DNA of 51,520 bases from Candidatus Nitrosopumilus sp. (GCA_013694585.1 JACDCB010000013.1:1-51520); one strand, 5' to 3'. Counted from the stretch's first letter, positions 1-8,489 are shown. Translations and numbers: made by a program. Notes: generated from the letters alone by a model not told the origin.

Positions 1-280
1 ATCCAGCGGTAACAATAGGACCAATCCCAAGCTCCAACAAAGTTCTCTGTTGAGCAGCAAAAATTACTCTGGCAAAAGCCAATGGATCAGTAGCAGGATC
101 AACATTGGTTCCAAATAATGAAATCTGCCCCATTACTAGATATATTAACATAGCAATACCGGTCCATATCAGTTTATTAGTTAGAGTAATCTTCTTTTTA
201 GGTTTCTCAACTTGCGGGATAAATGGAGAGAGTGTCTTTACGATTGTTCTAAAAAGGCTATCATTCTGTACTGAGCTCAT
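1..280 (-). CDS. secY: Preprotein translocase subunit SecY (partial, N-terminal part)
   Basis: SecY is the channel subunit of the Sec translocon in the cytoplasmic membrane. Only the first 93 codons lie in the window; the rest runs off the left edge. The protein starts at an ATG (bases 278-280) with MSSVQNDSLFRTIV. It continues through a basic cytoplasmic stretch (VEKPKKKITLTNKLIW) and a first hydrophobic helix (TGIAMLIYLVMGQISLFG), followed by a segment typical of archaeal SecY. The start overlaps the end of rpl15 by 20 bases, so the two are translationally coupled. The position after uL15 at the end of the spc operon is standard for archaea. Identity is fairly sure from context and N-terminal pattern. 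Confidence 0.88.
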   Translation of the reverse strand, partial: MSSVQNDSLFRTIVKTLSPFIPQVEKPKKKITLTNKLIWTGIAMLIYLVMGQISLFGTNVDPATDPLAFARVIFAAQQRTLLELGIGPIVTAG

Positions 281-698
281 CTAAAATTAGCACCTCTCCT
301 CCAGCTGCTGTGATTTTGTTTTTGGCAGAGTCTGAGATTCTTCTCACCCGAACTGTAAGGGCAGAGTTTATGGCTCCACTTCCCAAGACCTTGTCATATC
401 CTAACTTTTCTAAATCAAGTATGACCTTACCATCTTCACTAGTTTCTGAATATTTAACCAATTCATTCAAATCTTTAAGATTTATCCATTTCAAAGAGTC
501 ACTTTGTCTCAAAGCATGAAATTGTTCATGTCCAAAATGATTTGGCTCCTCCTTAATGGTTCTGATGAAGAAGTGCTTGTGCTTTCCAGCATTCCCAACA
601 CCCCCTCTACTTCCGGAAGCTCTATGTTGACCAATTTGGCCCCATCCACAGAAGCGACTTCCACGTTGTTTTCTACTTTTTCTCAATCGAGTAGCCAT
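261..698 (-). CDS. rpl15: 50S ribosomal protein L15 (uL15)
   Basis: Large-subunit ribosomal protein, 145 residues, archaeal/eukaryotic type. It begins with the basic rRNA-binding stretch MATRLRKSRKQRGSRFCGWG, followed by a Gly/His-rich section (GSRGGVGNAGKHKHFF) typical of archaeal L15/L27a. The C-terminal globular part holds the L15 pattern around VLGSGAINSALTVRVRRISDSAKNKI. It lies between rpl30 and secY, overlapping secY by 20 bases. A TATA-like element at 741-750 sits about 45 bases before the ATG, so this end of the operon may also be read from its own promoter. Confidence 0.96.
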   Translation of the reverse strand: MATRLRKSRKQRGSRFCGWGQIGQHRASGSRGGVGNAGKHKHFFIRTIKEEPNHFGHEQFHALRQSDSLKWINLKDLNELVKYSETSEDGKVILDLEKLGYDKVLGSGAINSALTVRVRRISDSAKNKITAAGGEVLILDELSTE

Positions 699-740
699 CC
701 ATTATCACCAATTTTTCCTTAGGGGATAAGCAACTTTGGG

Positions 741-750
741 TATAAATATT
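741..750 (-). promoter_or_regulatory. TATA-like element upstream of rpl15
   Basis: On the minus strand this reads AATATTTATA within the roughly 100-base gap between rpl30 and rpl15. A TATA box here would start transcription near 720, about 20 bases before the rpl15 ATG at 698. It suggests an internal promoter for rpl15-secY inside the spc operon. This is inferred from spacing only. Confidence 0.45.
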
Positions 751-797
751 AAAGTTTGCAATGCTTTACTAAACGGCAAACAATCTTTGCTCATAAA

Positions 798-1268
798 CTA
801 CATCATCCTCTTTACGATTTCTAACAAATCTTTATTCTCTCCTAATATTCCATTTTGAGAATGCAAAAGCTTTGATTTTTTCTTAAATCCACCTCTAGGA
901 GGATTCAATGCGAACCATGGTTTAATTCCATCTAATTTAGACAAGTATGTCTCATTTTTGGAGACATCAGAGATAACCTTGTTAATATCTGTATTGGATG
1001 TTTTTCCAGATTCCGTTTGCTTTTGATTGGATAACAGTTTTGATGCAGATGCACGACCTTTTTGTTCGATGAATTCTCTGATAAAGTTTTCCTCAACAGA
1101 TGTCCAAGCAACTACTTCTTTTATTTTCCTTAGCATCCCTAATGTTTGGTCATTTTCTGGAATTAGTGTTGCTCGAAATTTCTTATTAAGATGTAAATTC
1201 TCAAGTGTTACATTTGCCCAATTGGGAATGTTAACAGTCCCTTTCATTCTAACTACTAAATACACCAT
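798..1268 (-). CDS. rpl30: 50S ribosomal protein L30 (uL30)
   Basis: Large-subunit ribosomal protein, 156 residues, the longer archaeal form of uL30 (bacterial L30 is about 60). The N-terminal LVVRMKGTVNIPNW and the L-x-K-K-F-x-A-T-L pattern (HLNKKFRATLIPEN) mark the ferredoxin-like core. The central EFIEQKGRASASKLL and the C-terminal KPWFALNPPRGGFKKKSK are archaeal/eukaryotic L7-type features. The stop of rps5 is 8 bases upstream of this start, in the normal uL18-uS5-uL30-uL15 order. Confidence 0.95.
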   Translation of the reverse strand: MVYLVVRMKGTVNIPNWANVTLENLHLNKKFRATLIPENDQTLGMLRKIKEVVAWTSVEENFIREFIEQKGRASASKLLSNQKQTESGKTSNTDINKVISDVSKNETYLSKLDGIKPWFALNPPRGGFKKKSKLLHSQNGILGENKDLLEIVKRMM

Positions 1269-1276
1269 TTCAAATC

Positions 1277-1900
1277 CTATCCTGTGATAAACGTACTTCT
1301 TAACGCACTAAAAATTGCTTTCGCAGTAGACGACATAGTATTAGTAGATCCAAATGACCTACTCCAGCAATCTTTTAACCCTGCTAATTTCAACAAGTTT
1401 CTAATATTCTCGCCAGCTACTATACCTAATCCACGCGGACCTGGGATCAATTCAATCGTTACACTACCACCTCTACCTTGCACCTTAAAGGGTACTGAAT
1501 GAGATTGTTGGCATCGACATTCCCAACTTCCGCACCCCAATTTTACTGGGATGACGTTTAGATACGAAGCATTAGTGGCCTTGTCTATAGCGTTTCTCAT
1601 TTGTGAGGCTTTACCTTTTCCTATTCCAAACCAACCAGCCTCATTGCCTATTGCCACAAGTGCGTTAAATCTAGTGAGTTCGCCAGCATCGGTTTGTTTT
1701 TGTACTATTTCAACACTTACTACCTGGGTTTTTATATCAGGCAACAGGTGTTTCACAATCTCAGATTCTTGAATCCTCATTCCATTTTCGAATATTTGCT
1801 CCATGGAGTTGATCTTACCACTCGCTACCATAATACCTAGTGTAGTTCTCGGTTTCCATTCGACTTCAGGCTCACTAGGTCTACCCCCCATTCTACTCAT
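1277..1900 (-). CDS. rps5: 30S ribosomal protein S5 (uS5)
   Basis: Small-subunit ribosomal protein, 207 residues, archaeal S5/S2e type. It has an N-terminal double-stranded RNA-binding S5 domain (VSVEIVQKQTDAGELTRFNALVAIG, then GWFGIGKGKA) with a cysteine-containing loop (GCGSWECRC) found in archaeal members. The C-terminal S5 domain carries VQGRGGSVTIELIPGPRGLG. It helps form the mRNA entry site and contributes to decoding accuracy. It sits between rpl18 and rpl30 on the minus strand and is transcribed with them. Confidence 0.96.
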   Translation of the reverse strand: MSRMGGRPSEPEVEWKPRTTLGIMVASGKINSMEQIFENGMRIQESEIVKHLLPDIKTQVVSVEIVQKQTDAGELTRFNALVAIGNEAGWFGIGKGKASQMRNAIDKATNASYLNVIPVKLGCGSWECRCQQSHSVPFKVQGRGGSVTIELIPGPRGLGIVAGENIRNLLKLAGLKDCWSRSFGSTNTMSSTAKAIFSALRSTFITG

Positions 1901-2041
1901 TACTTACACCCGAACCATAAGGCATTATCAATCCATTAATCATTATAACTTTCATTCTCAACACATCAGTACCTTATCAAAATCAGTTATTTTTTTGTTT
2001 ATTATTCTTTCGGTGAATATTAGTGCGATCAAGTTTCCACC

Positions 2042-2614
2042 CTAATTAAAATTCCCGGCAGAAATTCGCGTCTTCACTTCTTCAAAGTGTTTTGGATATT
2101 CTTCGGGATTAATATTTTTACTAAAAAGCTTGGAAAATTGTTTTTCATATTTATTTTTGTCATCCTTAAGAATTGTGGCATATTGAGATATATGTGAACC
2201 ATTTATTCGATTTTCATCAGGTAAAGATTCTTCTGATAATGGAATGTTGACTCCAGCAGCTGCAATGCCTTTAAGACAGGCTGCTACCTTGCTTGTGAAA
2301 GAGTTTTGACCTGTGTATAAAATTGCAGAATCAATTTTTTTGGCAAGCATTTTTTTTCCAAGCATCAAACCTACCAAGTAGCAAGCAGATAAGTTGTTCG
2401 TAGAACCTTTCCACTCAAATTTATCTAGTTCTTTACTATTGGAAAACGAGAGGACGATATCACCTTTAATCGCTGGTTTGATTAGTTGACAGTGAATATT
2501 TTGATTACTTATTTTTACTGTTATGAAATTCCTTTTGCTAATTAACACAGCCTTTCTTTTTCTATAATTTGTTTTATTATTTCTTATTCTTTTAAGCGTT
2601 TTAATGTAAGACAT
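2042..2614 (-). CDS. rpl18: 50S ribosomal protein L18 (uL18)
   Basis: 5S-rRNA-binding ribosomal protein, 190 residues, archaeal L18/L5e type. The N-terminal basic block MSYIKTLKRIRNNKTNYRKRK and the Rossmann-like core (LVGLMLGKKMLAKKIDSAILYTG, then KVAACLKGIAAAGVNIP) fit the family. The start ATG is preceded by GGAGAAGGAGTA, a good Shine-Dalgarno sequence, and by a TATA box at 2666-2675. This gene is therefore the first of the uL18-uS5-uL30-uL15-SecY unit here. The upstream partners L32e and L19e, usual in other archaea, are not next to it. Confidence 0.94.
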   Translation of the reverse strand: MSYIKTLKRIRNNKTNYRKRKAVLISKRNFITVKISNQNIHCQLIKPAIKGDIVLSFSNSKELDKFEWKGSTNNLSACYLVGLMLGKKMLAKKIDSAILYTGQNSFTSKVAACLKGIAAAGVNIPLSEESLPDENRINGSHISQYATILKDDKNKYEKQFSKLFSKNINPEEYPKHFEEVKTRISAGNFN

Positions 2615-3160
2615 TCATTACTCCTTCTCCTTTATTCTAACAATCAAAAAAACTCTCTTAAATCTCTTATAAATGTTTTAAAAAAATGGATTAGTAAAAA
2701 TATTGAGAAGGGATGTGATCAAGCCTATTACCAAACTTGCAATAAAATTCATTCAAAACTGTTGAATCAATTAAAATTTCTAAAACAATTTGAAGTTGAG
2801 ACCTGTGAGACATATTAGATCTGCCCCTTTTATCGTGGGCTGGACTATCAGAATTGAAAAAGATGGTCCGCTAAAAGTATTGTATATACCTTTTCTCCTA
2901 CAGGTATTGGAAGGCCCCCAAAAGTAATGAAAGTCTGCTGATCCAGATACAAGTCAGATCCAATGAACCTTTGCGAATTTATGTATCTGGTCAATTAGTT
3001 TAACAATAGTTAAACAATCATCGTTTCCTGTAGCTAAAAGATGGATATGCTTTTTCATAAAGAATTCATGTAATAATGTGATTCAAAATTTCATGAAACA
3101 TCAAATAATAATACGGTTTTAGTAGAAATTTTTTACAACGCATAAGCGTATTTGATCTCT
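2615..3160. other. Gene-free stretch, possibly with a decayed gene
   Basis: About 545 bases between rpl18 and larB with no convincing intact gene. On the minus strand an ATG-initiated reading frame of 34 codons (2954-3058) starts MKKHIHLLATGNDDCLTIVK and ends at a TGA. The same frame stays open after the stop for over 60 codons, to about 2780. On the plus strand a GTG-started frame of similar length overlaps it (about 2806-2930). Neither translation is recognised. The open frame past one stop would fit a decayed gene; chance is also possible. The rpl18 promoter lies at the left end. Confidence 0.35.
2666..2675 (-). promoter_or_regulatory. TATA box of the rpl18 operon
   Basis: Read on the minus strand as CATTTATAAG, about 50 bases before the rpl18 ATG. 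Initiation about 26 bases downstream would leave a leader of about 30 bases containing the GGAGAAGGAG ribosome-binding site. Element and spacing are visible; function is inferred. Confidence 0.55.
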
Positions 3161-3937
3161 TTATCGACCTTTGTTCGCGATAAGACTTGCAAAAATACCT
3201 CCACCTATTCCGTTGTCTATATTTACGACAGAAAGACCAAATGAACAGGTTTGGAGCATGGACGCCAAAGCACCTTTGCCATTATCTCCATAGCCATATC
3301 CTACAGAACAAGGCACGCCTATTACGGGGACAGTTACCAAAGAGGTTACTACAGCTGGAAGTGCCCCCTCCATTCCGGCAACTACTACTATCACGTCGAT
3401 ACCGCCCGACACCATTTGCTTCAATGAACTGAGCAATCTGTGAATTCCAGCTATACCAACATCATAAGCAAGATAAGACGTACAACCCATTGCTAATGTT
3501 GCCAAGCGTGCCTCTTCAGCAATCCCCACATCAGAAGTCCCTGCACAAATTATTCCCACTTTACCTCCTCTATTTACAGGAAGAGAAGATATTGTGTCGT
3601 AAACTAGAATAGAAGTTCCGTTGCGACTTCTGTCTACAATAAAACCCTTTTTGCTATAATATTTGATTAATTTGCCTACTATCAAAGGTTTAATTTTGCT
3701 TACAAGGACATAGCCTTTTTTCTCAAGGATTCGATTAACGATTTTTACTATGTCGCTAGTCTTTTTGTGTGTTGCAAGAATAATCTCTGGAATAGATTTT
3801 CTAAAATCTCTGTTAATGTCGATTTGAGCTATATCGTTCTCAATGTATTCTACAGAAAAGAGAGAGAGTGATTTGATCACTTCATCAAGGCTTTTCTTGT
3901 TATTGTAATAATCCAATAAAATATTTCTTAAATCCAT
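3161..3937 (-). CDS. larB: LarB, pyridinium-3,5-biscarboxylic acid mononucleotide synthase
   Basis: First enzyme of nickel-pincer nucleotide (NPN) synthesis. It carboxylates and hydrolyses nicotinic acid adenine dinucleotide to give pyridinium-3,5-biscarboxylic acid mononucleotide and AMP. The C-terminal half is a PurE-like (AIR carboxylase) domain with VGIICAGTSDVGIAEEARL, VVVAGMEGALPAVVTSL and GYGYGDNGKGAL, the LarB pattern. The length of about 258 residues is usual. The stop of mdh is directly upstream, so mdh and larB are one transcript. A TTG at 3952 extends the frame by five codons (MFVCC); the ATG at 3937 is preferred as the more regular start. larC and larE are on the other strand beyond mdh. 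Confidence 0.92.
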   Translation of the reverse strand: MDLRNILLDYYNNKKSLDEVIKSLSLFSVEYIENDIAQIDINRDFRKSIPEIILATHKKTSDIVKIVNRILEKKGYVLVSKIKPLIVGKLIKYYSKKGFIVDRSRNGTSILVYDTISSLPVNRGGKVGIICAGTSDVGIAEEARLATLAMGCTSYLAYDVGIAGIHRLLSSLKQMVSGGIDVIVVVAGMEGALPAVVTSLVTVPVIGVPCSVGYGYGDNGKGALASMLQTCSFGLSVVNIDNGIGGGIFASLIANKGR

Positions 3938-3953
3938 ACAACATACAAACAAG

Positions 3954-4871
3954 TTAAAGTGGTAGAAGAGAGATAGCTTCCTTCACATTTTTAACTCCTT
4001 TTGCGAACTCTTGTTGTTCAAATTCGTTTAGGGGTAACTCTATAATTTTTTCTACTCCGTTCTTCCCAAGTACTGCAGGAACCCCGATACACACATCTTT
4101 TACTCCATATTCACCATCAACGTATGTAGATAGTGGAATCACAGTTTTTTTGTCTTTTACTATTGATTCAACCATTGTTGCCACCGCATTGCCTGGTGCA
4201 TATACTGTAGCGCCTTTGTATTTGATGACTTCAGCAGCTACCTGTTTGGTTTTTTCATAGATTTCTTTTGATTGCCTTTCGTCTAGGAAATGACTTAAAG
4301 GTATTCCGGAAATCGAAGAAAATCTAAGTAGTGGTAACATTTTTTCACCATGTTCACTAATCACCATTGCTGAAATTGATGCTCTGGACAAGCGGGTATA
4401 CTCATGAATAAAGCTAGAGAATCTTGACAAGTCCAGCATTCCCCCCATTCCCATTATATTATTTTTAGGAAATTTGGTAGTCTTTAAAGCAAGATATGTC
4501 ATAGGATCCAAAGGATTAGTTACTATAATTAGATTACACGTTTGACGATGTTGAGCGATTTTTGATGAAACATCCTTAACAATAGAAGCATTTGTTTTTA
4601 GGAGATCCATTCTCGTCATCCCAGGTTTGCGTCCAATCCCGGCGACCAAAATGACTATCTCCGAATCCCTCAAAATACTAAAGTCATTGGTGCCCTGGAC
4701 AAAACTGTCCAGACCTTGTTCAGACAATTGATGATTGATATCCATTGCCTCCCCTTGTGGCAATCCCTCGATAATATCAATTAGATTTATTTGAGGATCT
4801 AATTCTCTTATACCGCAATTTAAGGCAACCGAAGCCCCTACTCTTCCAGAACCAATAACAGATATTGTCAT
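3954..4871 (-). CDS. mdh: Malate dehydrogenase (LDH/MDH family)
   Basis: NAD-dependent oxidoreductase interconverting malate and oxaloacetate, 305 residues. The Rossmann motif is GSGRVG (7-12), and Asp32 at the end of beta-2 favours NAD. The substrate loop RKPGMTRMD (81-89) has Arg at the position that selects malate (Gln in lactate dehydrogenases). VTNPLD (117-122), LDLSR (146-150) and catalytic His174 in SEHGEK complete the site. A TATA box at 4894-4902 puts the transcript start at the ATG, so it is leaderless. It shares a promoter region with divergent larC and runs straight into larB. That placement is unusual and may point to a malate-related role for the cofactor. Confidence 0.93.
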   Translation of the reverse strand: MTISVIGSGRVGASVALNCGIRELDPQINLIDIIEGLPQGEAMDINHQLSEQGLDSFVQGTNDFSILRDSEIVILVAGIGRKPGMTRMDLLKTNASIVKDVSSKIAQHRQTCNLIIVTNPLDPMTYLALKTTKFPKNNIMGMGGMLDLSRFSSFIHEYTRLSRASISAMVISEHGEKMLPLLRFSSISGIPLSHFLDERQSKEIYEKTKQVAAEVIKYKGATVYAPGNAVATMVESIVKDKKTVIPLSTYVDGEYGVKDVCIGVPAVLGKNGVEKIIELPLNEFEQQEFAKGVKNVKEAISLLPL

Positions 4872-4893
4872 ACAAATGTGACATTATTTTTTT

Positions 4894-4902
4894 TATTTAT
4901 AG
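4894..4902 (-). promoter_or_regulatory. TATA box of mdh-larB
   Basis: Minus-strand CTATAAATA. Counting about 26 bases from its centre gives a transcript start at about 4872, directly at the mdh ATG (4871), which predicts a leaderless mRNA. It belongs to a 152-base divergent intergenic region shared with larC. Confidence 0.55.
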
Positions 4903-4993
4903 TTTTAAATTTTGTCTATAATTTTAAAATCTAATTATCAATATCTAAATTAAGCATTCGATCCGTGATTTGAGATCTGGGCTATAAAACCCA

Positions 4994-4998
4994 TTATA
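4994..4998 (+). promoter_or_regulatory. Possible TATA element of larC-larE-desulfurase
   Basis: TTATA at this position predicts a transcript start at about 5022, two bases before the TTG start of larC at 5024, so the mRNA would be leaderless. A second AT-rich element, CATATAATA at 5006-5014, competes but would place the start inside the gene. The choice rests on spacing alone. Confidence 0.4.
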
Positions 4999-5023
4999 GA
5001 GGGGTCATATAATAAAAATATAG

Positions 5024-6283
5024 TTGAGAAAAATAGTTGTAATTGATCCGCAGGTTGCAGGAATTTCAGGGGATATGTTCTTATCTGCTCTGGTGGATTG
5101 TGGTGCCAATAAGAATAAAATCATTAACAACATAAAGACGATAGAAAAACTATTTTCCGATACCATAATAAAAAAGATAGAATTCATAAATTCTGAATCA
5201 AATGGAATAAGGGCAACAAAATTTCTTTTTGATATTGAAGAGAAATTACTAGAGCGAAATGCCTCTGAAATGTTAAGAATACTGGCCAATTGCTGCGATG
5301 TTACAAACCTTTCTGAATTGGCAAAAAAATTTGTAATGGAAACGATGAAAACCATAATCAGAGTAGAGTCAAGAATTCATGATAAAGAAGTTAAAGACCT
5401 ACACCTCCACGAGTCATCTAGCATTGACACGGCGGCAGACATAATTGGAAGTGCCACTGCTCTTGATGACTTGGATCTATTGTATGATACGACTTTTTAC
5501 TCTACTAAGGTTGCTGTCGGTGGAGGAACAACTCAATTCTCACATGGAACGATTCCAAATCCTACTAACGCAGTGTTGGAAATTTTTAGAATTTTAGAGC
5601 TGCCAATAGCAGGAGGTCCAGCGCACTCTGAAATGACTACACCTACAGGAGCAGCGATATTAGCTGGATTGAATCCTAAAATTATTAGTACATATCCCGA
5701 ATTTATACCTCATAGAATAGGATATGGTGCAGGGTTTAAGAAATTTGAGGGTATTCCTAACATATTAAGGATATCTATTGGAAAGTCAAATATTTATGCC
5801 TCGATACAATCAGACACAGTATCGGTTCTTGAGACAAATATTGATGATATGGCCGGTGAAATGATCGGCGATCTGGTAGAAAAGTTATCAAAATTAGATG
5901 CAGGAGTAAAGGATGTTACACTGGTTAGCGGGATAACTAAGAAGAATAGACCAGTACATATTCTCAAGGTTATTTGTTCTGAAGACATTGAAAAAAGGAT
6001 TATAGAATTGATTTTTAATGAGACAGGAACACTAGGTATTAGAAAAACTATAAATGAAAGATACAAACTGGAGCGATTTAGTGTTCTGCTCCCGATTACA
6101 ATTCAAAATCAAGAATATGTCATAAGCGTAAAGATATCAAAAGATCAGCACGGCAAAATAATTAACATAAAACCAGAGTTTGATAATATTCGAGAAATTG
6201 CAAACAAGCTTGGAATTCCTTTGAAGAAGACCATGGATACAGTCAATAATTTAATATTTCAAAGGAATCTATATGACGTATAG
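5024..6283 (+). CDS. larC: LarC, nickel-pincer cofactor biosynthesis nickel insertase
   Basis: Last enzyme of NPN cofactor synthesis: a CTP-dependent cyclometallase that inserts nickel into the dithio-mononucleotide made by LarE. It is 419 residues long. The N-terminal VAGISGDMFLSAL and the HLHESSSIDTAADIIGSA segment (about residues 127-144) are LarC signatures. The C-terminal LETNIDDMAGEMIGDLVEKL and TKKNRPVHILKVIC correspond to the LarC2 part. In Lactobacillus plantarum larC is split and joined by ribosomal frameshifting; here it is one continuous frame. The start is TTG: the family start is immediately before the AGISGDMF motif and no ATG is available. larE follows after 10 bases. Confidence 0.94.
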   Translation: MRKIVVIDPQVAGISGDMFLSALVDCGANKNKIINNIKTIEKLFSDTIIKKIEFINSESNGIRATKFLFDIEEKLLERNASEMLRILANCCDVTNLSELAKKFVMETMKTIIRVESRIHDKEVKDLHLHESSSIDTAADIIGSATALDDLDLLYDTTFYSTKVAVGGGTTQFSHGTIPNPTNAVLEIFRILELPIAGGPAHSEMTTPTGAAILAGLNPKIISTYPEFIPHRIGYGAGFKKFEGIPNILRISIGKSNIYASIQSDTVSVLETNIDDMAGEMIGDLVEKLSKLDAGVKDVTLVSGITKKNRPVHILKVICSEDIEKRIIELIFNETGTLGIRKTINERYKLERFSVLLPITIQNQEYVISVKISKDQHGKIINIKPEFDNIREIANKLGIPLKKTMDTVNNLIFQRNLYDV

Positions 6284-6293
6284 CTGATATTAG

Positions 6294-7175
6294 ATGTCGA
6301 TTAATACAATCAAGAGTGGGGACGATTCAAACCAAAGTAGATATCATCTACTACTTAATTGGTTTAGATCCAGAAATTGTAAAGTTCTAGTCGCCCTTTC
6401 CGGCGGAGTAGATAGCGCATTAGTGGCCCTCGCAGCAAGGCATGCGCTGGGAAAAGATATGGTCCTGGCAATAACAGCAAATTATCAGACTTTGGCAAAC
6501 GAAGAATTAGAAACTGCTAAAAAAGTGGCCAAAGAAATTGATGTAATTCATCTTTTAATAGAATACAACGAATTAGAAAATCCAAATTTCACAAAGAACG
6601 ACAAGCTTCGTTGCTTTCACTGTAGAAGTGAGTTGGCCACAAATTTGTTAAAGGTAGCTAAAGAGAAAAATATCACTCTGCTTGTAGATGGGACTAACCT
6701 TGATGACTTAGATGATGACAGGCCAGGAATGGTCGCACTACATTCTAATGGAATAAAGAGTCCCCTATTGGAAATTGGATTGAATAAGAATGAAGTCCGC
6801 CACTTAGCTAGAATCAATAATTTGTCTGTTCATGATAAACCTTCGAATTCATGCTTGGCCTCAAGAGTTCCTCACGGAACGGAAATCGATTTAGTCAAAT
6901 TAAGACGCATTGAAAGATGCGAGATAATAGTAAAAAAAATATCTGACGTTAGACAGGTAAGAGTAAGGGATCATGGCACAATAGCAAGAATTGAGGTGGA
7001 GAAGAGCGAAATCACGAAATTATGGACCCTTGACAAAATTGATAAAATAGTATTTGCAATCAAAGATTTAGGCTTTAAACACGTCACTTTAGATTTAGAA
7101 GGTTACGGAAAAAAGGATATTGGAAAACTATACGAGAATGAGATAATAACAATAGATAAATATGTCAGAAAATAA
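6294..7175 (+). CDS. larE: LarE, ATP-dependent sulfur transferase of nickel-pincer cofactor synthesis
   Basis: A PP-loop enzyme (293 residues) that adenylates the pyridinium biscarboxylate mononucleotide and replaces two carboxyl oxygens by sulfur. The PP-loop SGGVDS is at 36-41. Cys187 in KPSNSCLASR matches the region of the sacrificial cysteine of Lactobacillus LarE. A CxxC pair (Cys107, Cys110, in LRCFHC) gives three candidate cluster ligands, resembling [4Fe-4S]-type sulfur transferases that need not sacrifice their own cysteine. The end overlaps the cysteine desulfurase gene by 14 bases, which fits a dedicated sulfur supply. The function is sure; the cluster is an inference. Confidence 0.93.
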   Translation: MSINTIKSGDDSNQSRYHLLLNWFRSRNCKVLVALSGGVDSALVALAARHALGKDMVLAITANYQTLANEELETAKKVAKEIDVIHLLIEYNELENPNFTKNDKLRCFHCRSELATNLLKVAKEKNITLLVDGTNLDDLDDDRPGMVALHSNGIKSPLLEIGLNKNEVRHLARINNLSVHDKPSNSCLASRVPHGTEIDLVKLRRIERCEIIVKKISDVRQVRVRDHGTIARIEVEKSEITKLWTLDKIDKIVFAIKDLGFKHVTLDLEGYGKKDIGKLYENEIITIDKYVRK

Positions 7176-8370
7176 CCGTACCAAAACCAAGGAACCCATT
7201 TATTTAGACAACGCATCTTCATCTCCGATTGACATTAGTGTAATTAATGAAATGTTACCATTTTTAACCAACAATTACGGAAACCCCTCATCACTTCATG
7301 ATTTAGGTAGAAAGTCAACTATCGCCGTATCTAAGGCACGATTACGAATATCTAAGTTGATTGGTTCTAAATCTAACGAAATTTATTTTACCTCTGGTGG
7401 GACTGAATCCAATAACTTAGCCCTGATTGGATGTGCTAGGATGCTCAACAAGATAAATCCAGCATGCAAAAGAATATTGATATCTAAAATAGAACATGAT
7501 TCCATAATAGAGACTGTCAACTTCATAGAAAAGGATCTGAAATTTGAGATAGATTATTTGCCCATAAAAAAAGACGGATTAATTGATTTAGATATTTTTA
7601 GTGATATGGTATCGCCAAAAACCAGTTTGATTAGCGTAATGCTAGCAAATAACGAAATAGGAACTATTCAACCCATCAAAGCTCTGGTTGAAATTGCAAA
7701 AGCAAAAAATGAAAATACTATTTTTCATTCAGATGCAGTCCAAGCCCTTGGCAAGATTCCAATAAATGTTAATGACTTGAAAATAGATATGATGACGATT
7801 TCGTCCCATAAGATAAATGGGCCAAAAGGAATTGGAGCGTTATTCATAAAACAAGGATTACGTATTAAGCCGATAATATTTGGCGGCGGACAGGAAATGA
7901 ATCTAAGATCAGGAACAGAGAATGTCTGTGCCATTGTTGGCTTTGGTAAAGCCTGTGAAATTTGGAAAGAGAAACTCGAATCTGTCCAAACCAAAATTAA
8001 GGGACTACAAAGATACATGATAGACAGAATAATCAATGAAATACCAGGATCTGCATTAAATGGATCAGTAGAGAATCGAATTTACAATAATGTTAACTTT
8101 TCTTTCGCGGGCATAAATGGAGAGGACTTGTTAATAAAATTAGATGAATATGGTATTGAGGCCTCTACAGGTTCTGCTTGTTCTTCTAACAAGAAACAAA
8201 AAGCATCTCATGTTCTGAAAGCTCTAGGTTTGACTTATGATCAAGTAAGTGGGTCGATAAGGTTTTCTATAGGACACCAAAACACACAAGAGGAATTGAA
8301 AATTGCTATAGATACTCTAAAAAATCTAATTAAAGAATTTAGAAAAATAAACGGGGTTGGTTTTGCGTGA
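7162..8370 (+). CDS. Cysteine desulfurase (NifS/IscS type, class V aminotransferase)
   Basis: PLP enzyme (402 residues) that takes sulfur from cysteine and passes it on as a persulfide. It has the N-terminal YLDNASSSP and the cofactor-binding SGGTESNN (78-85). Schiff-base Lys217 lies in SSHKINGPKG, and the mobile catalytic Cys340 in STGSACSS. The tail KASHVLKALGL and SIRFSIGH fits IscS/NifS. It overlaps the end of larE by 14 bases and is the third gene of larC-larE-desulfurase. It may supply sulfur to LarE, to Fe-S assembly generally, or both. No IscU-like scaffold gene lies next to it. Confidence 0.93.
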   Translation: MSENNRTKTKEPIYLDNASSSPIDISVINEMLPFLTNNYGNPSSLHDLGRKSTIAVSKARLRISKLIGSKSNEIYFTSGGTESNNLALIGCARMLNKINPACKRILISKIEHDSIIETVNFIEKDLKFEIDYLPIKKDGLIDLDIFSDMVSPKTSLISVMLANNEIGTIQPIKALVEIAKAKNENTIFHSDAVQALGKIPINVNDLKIDMMTISSHKINGPKGIGALFIKQGLRIKPIIFGGGQEMNLRSGTENVCAIVGFGKACEIWKEKLESVQTKIKGLQRYMIDRIINEIPGSALNGSVENRIYNNVNFSFAGINGEDLLIKLDEYGIEASTGSACSSNKKQKASHVLKALGLTYDQVSGSIRFSIGHQNTQEELKIAIDTLKNLIKEFRKINGVGFA

Positions 8371-8443
8371 AGGAGCTATGATCTATTACACCATCATTAT
8401 ACTAATCTAAATCATAGTCATACCTTGAAAATATTGCTGAAAG

Positions 8444-8450
8444 TTATATA
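8444..8450 (+). promoter_or_regulatory. TATA box of the peroxiredoxin gene
   Basis: TTATATA, predicting transcription from about 8473. This lies after the first in-frame ATG (8466) but before the second (8490), so it supports the shorter gene start with a leader of about 17 bases. Confidence 0.55.
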
Positions 8451-8489
8451 GAAAGGTTCTTTTTAATGCTAATCGCATATTATTATAAT

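Noticed and set aside
5005-5355. Minus-strand 116-codon frame at the start of larC
   Set aside because: Antisense to larC and without family pattern; larC is clearly real.
5024-6283. Programmed frameshift in larC as in Lactobacillus
   Set aside because: The gene is one continuous frame through both the LarC1-like and LarC2-like parts, so no frameshift is needed.
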